From Syntrophomonadaceae bacterium (lineage in GTDB: Bacteria > Bacillota_D > Dethiobacteria > DTU022), in the NCBI GenBank assembly GCA_003551865.1, contig PUNU01000179.1:1-6727 (forward strand): a stretch of DNA of 6,727 bases, in the 5' to 3' direction. Shown in pieces: positions 5,761 through 6,727 of the stretch (its first letter is position 1; each line of letters begins with the position of its first letter). Both the position numbers and the translations under genes were made by a program. The notes under the pieces were generated by a model that was not told the origin of the DNA, ran no database searches, and was given only the letters and a program-made list of their open reading frames with translations.

Positions 5761-6540
5761 ATGGGCTTTGAAACGATTATTGTGGAGAAAAGGGATCACG
5801 TTGCCCGTTTAACTCTCAACCGCCCGGAACGTCTTAACGCTATTAACAGCACCCTGGGCCTGGAGATGAAGCAGGCTTTGGAAGAGATAGCCGCGGACGA
5901 TGAGGCAAGGGTCCTGGTGATTAACGGAAACCCCAGGATCAGAGAAAAAGAGGGGCGGCAGGAAATTAAGCACTGCTTTTCAGCGGGCTGGGACCTTTCG
6001 GAGACTTCTCCTGTGGAACCGGTTGTAGAAATGGTGGCCGCTTACGAGAAGCCGGTTATTGCCATGATCAACGGGTATGCCCTGGGCGGTGGCTGCGAGC
6101 TGGCGCTGGCCTGTGACTTTATTTTTGCCTCCGATATTTCAGAAATTGGCCTGCCGGAGATCAACCGCGGCCTGATGCCCGGCTGGGGTGGAACCCAGCG
6201 TTTGCCAAGGCGGATCGGTGTGCCCCTGGCCAAGTGGATGATTTTTACTGGTGAAGCTTTGAGCGGTGCAAAGGCCAAAGAGTTTGGCCTGGTTGACGAG
6301 GTGGTCAGCAAAGAAGAACTTGATCATATTGTATCGAGCTTTGCCGAATCCCTCGCTTCCAAGGCGCCGCTGGGCCTGAAGAAAGTCAAAGAAGCAATTA
6401 CAAAGGGGATGAACACCGACCTGCAGTCAGGGCTCAAAATTGAACAGGAAGCGCTTGGTTTTCTGCTGCAAACTGAAGACTTCCAGGAAGGCATTGCCGC
6501 TTTTATGGAAAAAAGAGAACCAAAATGGAAAGGCCGCTGA
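5761..6540 (+). CDS. Enoyl-CoA hydratase/isomerase (crotonase) family protein
   Basis: A 259-residue crotonase-fold protein of usual length. The N-terminal part has LTLNRPERLNAIN (17-29); the oxyanion-hole regions are CFSAGWDL (72-79) and NGYALGGGCELALACD (104-119). Both catalytic glutamates of true hydratases appear present, E113 in GGGCEL and E133 in LPEINRGLMPGWGGTQRLPR, so water addition to a 2-enoyl-CoA is plausible. The C-terminus has the usual trimerisation helices (FTGEALSGAKAKEFGLVDEV and the QTEDFQEGIAAFMEKR end). Oddities: an insertion of about 14 charged residues (~57-70) before CFSAGWDL, and a shortened stretch between SAGWDL and KPVIAM. ATG 5761 is supported by AAGGGG (5747-5752) at 8 nt; GTG 5752 would overlap that site. 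It could act in acyl-CoA beta-oxidation or in degradation of an aryl or branched acid. The exact substrate is unknown. Confidence 0.92.
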   Translation: MGFETIIVEKRDHVARLTLNRPERLNAINSTLGLEMKQALEEIAADDEARVLVINGNPRIREKEGRQEIKHCFSAGWDLSETSPVEPVVEMVAAYEKPVIAMINGYALGGGCELALACDFIFASDISEIGLPEINRGLMPGWGGTQRLPRRIGVPLAKWMIFTGEALSGAKAKEFGLVDEVVSKEELDHIVSSFAESLASKAPLGLKKVKEAITKGMNTDLQSGLKIEQEALGFLLQTEDFQEGIAAFMEKREPKWKGR

Positions 6541-6647
6541 TCGGTTTGCCGCGCTGATCCTCATAATTAAGCGGCTAATTCCACCTGTTGGTTTTTATAA
6601 TAATTTTTCGTAACTACTCAGCCTATTGTCCTTGTTGAGTGAAAAGC
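6541..6647. other. Non-coding stretch after the crotonase gene
   Basis: No gene is seen. It holds only weak signals: an 8-bp direct repeat CGCTGATC (6535-6542 and 6552-6559), GCCGC/GCGGC 5-bp inverted arms with an 18-nt loop (6548-6552/6571-6575), T-rich runs near 6591-6608, and ACTCA/TGAGT arms (6616-6620/6636-6640). None is convincing as a terminator. Confidence 0.4.
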
Positions 6648-6727
6648 TGTGCCATGGGGACGGTTCGAGCGTTCCTGAGCGTAGCGAAGGCCGAAGGGAA
6701 AACGATGGAACCGTCCCCTATGGCATA
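6648..6727. repeat. Long imperfect palindrome, REP/MITE-like, reaching the window edge
   Basis: GGGGACGGTTC (6656-6666) and GAACCGTCCCC (6708-6718) are exact inverted copies, and flanking TGCCAT (6650-6655) pairs with ATGGCA (6720-6725) once T6719 is bulged, giving a 17-bp stem. A G-T and a T-A pair extend it to 6648/6727, so it may continue beyond the window. The interior holds GCGAAGG and CCGAAGG, near-tandem copies after CCTGAGCGTA. From memory, GGGGACGGTTC termini occur in dispersed elements of Clostridia and are linked to REP-associated transposases; no transposase is in this window. Confidence 0.6.

Noticed and set aside
6548..6608. Terminator after the crotonase gene
   Set aside because: The GCCGC/GCGGC arms are 5 bp with an 18-nt loop and no T-tract directly after; the T-rich run near 6591 has no stable stem before it.

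Overview
The window looks like chromosome from an anaerobic Clostridia-type Firmicute, possibly of the Desulfotomaculum/Pelotomaculum kind. This rests on strong GGAGG-type ribosome binding sites, a mid-range GC content, a ferredoxin-linked 2-oxoacid oxidoreductase, an oxalate/formate-type transporter and a terminal palindromic repeat of a type I remember from such genomes. The genus is an inference. All genes I can support lie on the + strand.

Layout. (1) 2-1160: the 3' end of an MFS transporter of oxalate/formate antiporter type, followed 19 nt later by an IclR-family regulator and a rho-independent terminator. (2) 1161-1373: an intergenic region with that terminator, a small inverted repeat and a good extended -10 promoter. 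(3) 1374-2603: the most interesting gene. It is a membrane protein with an extracytoplasmic thioredoxin domain fused to a CcdA/DsbD-type transmembrane electron conduit. The reading frame is interrupted by one TGA that falls exactly on the first cysteine of the thioredoxin W-C-x-x-C motif (W-U-S-A-C), and a stable stem-loop begins 2 nt downstream. I read this as one selenoprotein of about 409 residues, not two genes or a pseudogene. (4) 2643-5184: a two-subunit 2-oxoacid:ferredoxin oxidoreductase, a gamma-alpha fusion followed by an overlapping beta subunit. (5) 5195-5696: a small zinc-ribbon membrane protein and a 64-residue HTH-like protein. (6) 5761-6540: an enoyl-CoA hydratase/isomerase-family protein. 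(7) 6541-6727: non-coding DNA ending in a long inverted repeat that reaches the window edge.

How the genes may work together. From the promoter near 1291-1319 to the end of the enoyl-CoA hydratase, genes are co-directional with gaps of 39, -8, 10, 46 and 64 nt and no convincing terminator, so they may form one operon. The oxidoreductase interconverts a 2-oxoacid and an acyl-CoA using ferredoxin, and the crotonase could act on an acyl-CoA from such a pathway. The Sec-containing Trx-CcdA protein would pass thiol electrons from the cytoplasm to the outer face of the membrane. Whether it serves the neighbouring enzymes or is only co-transcribed cannot be told from sequence.
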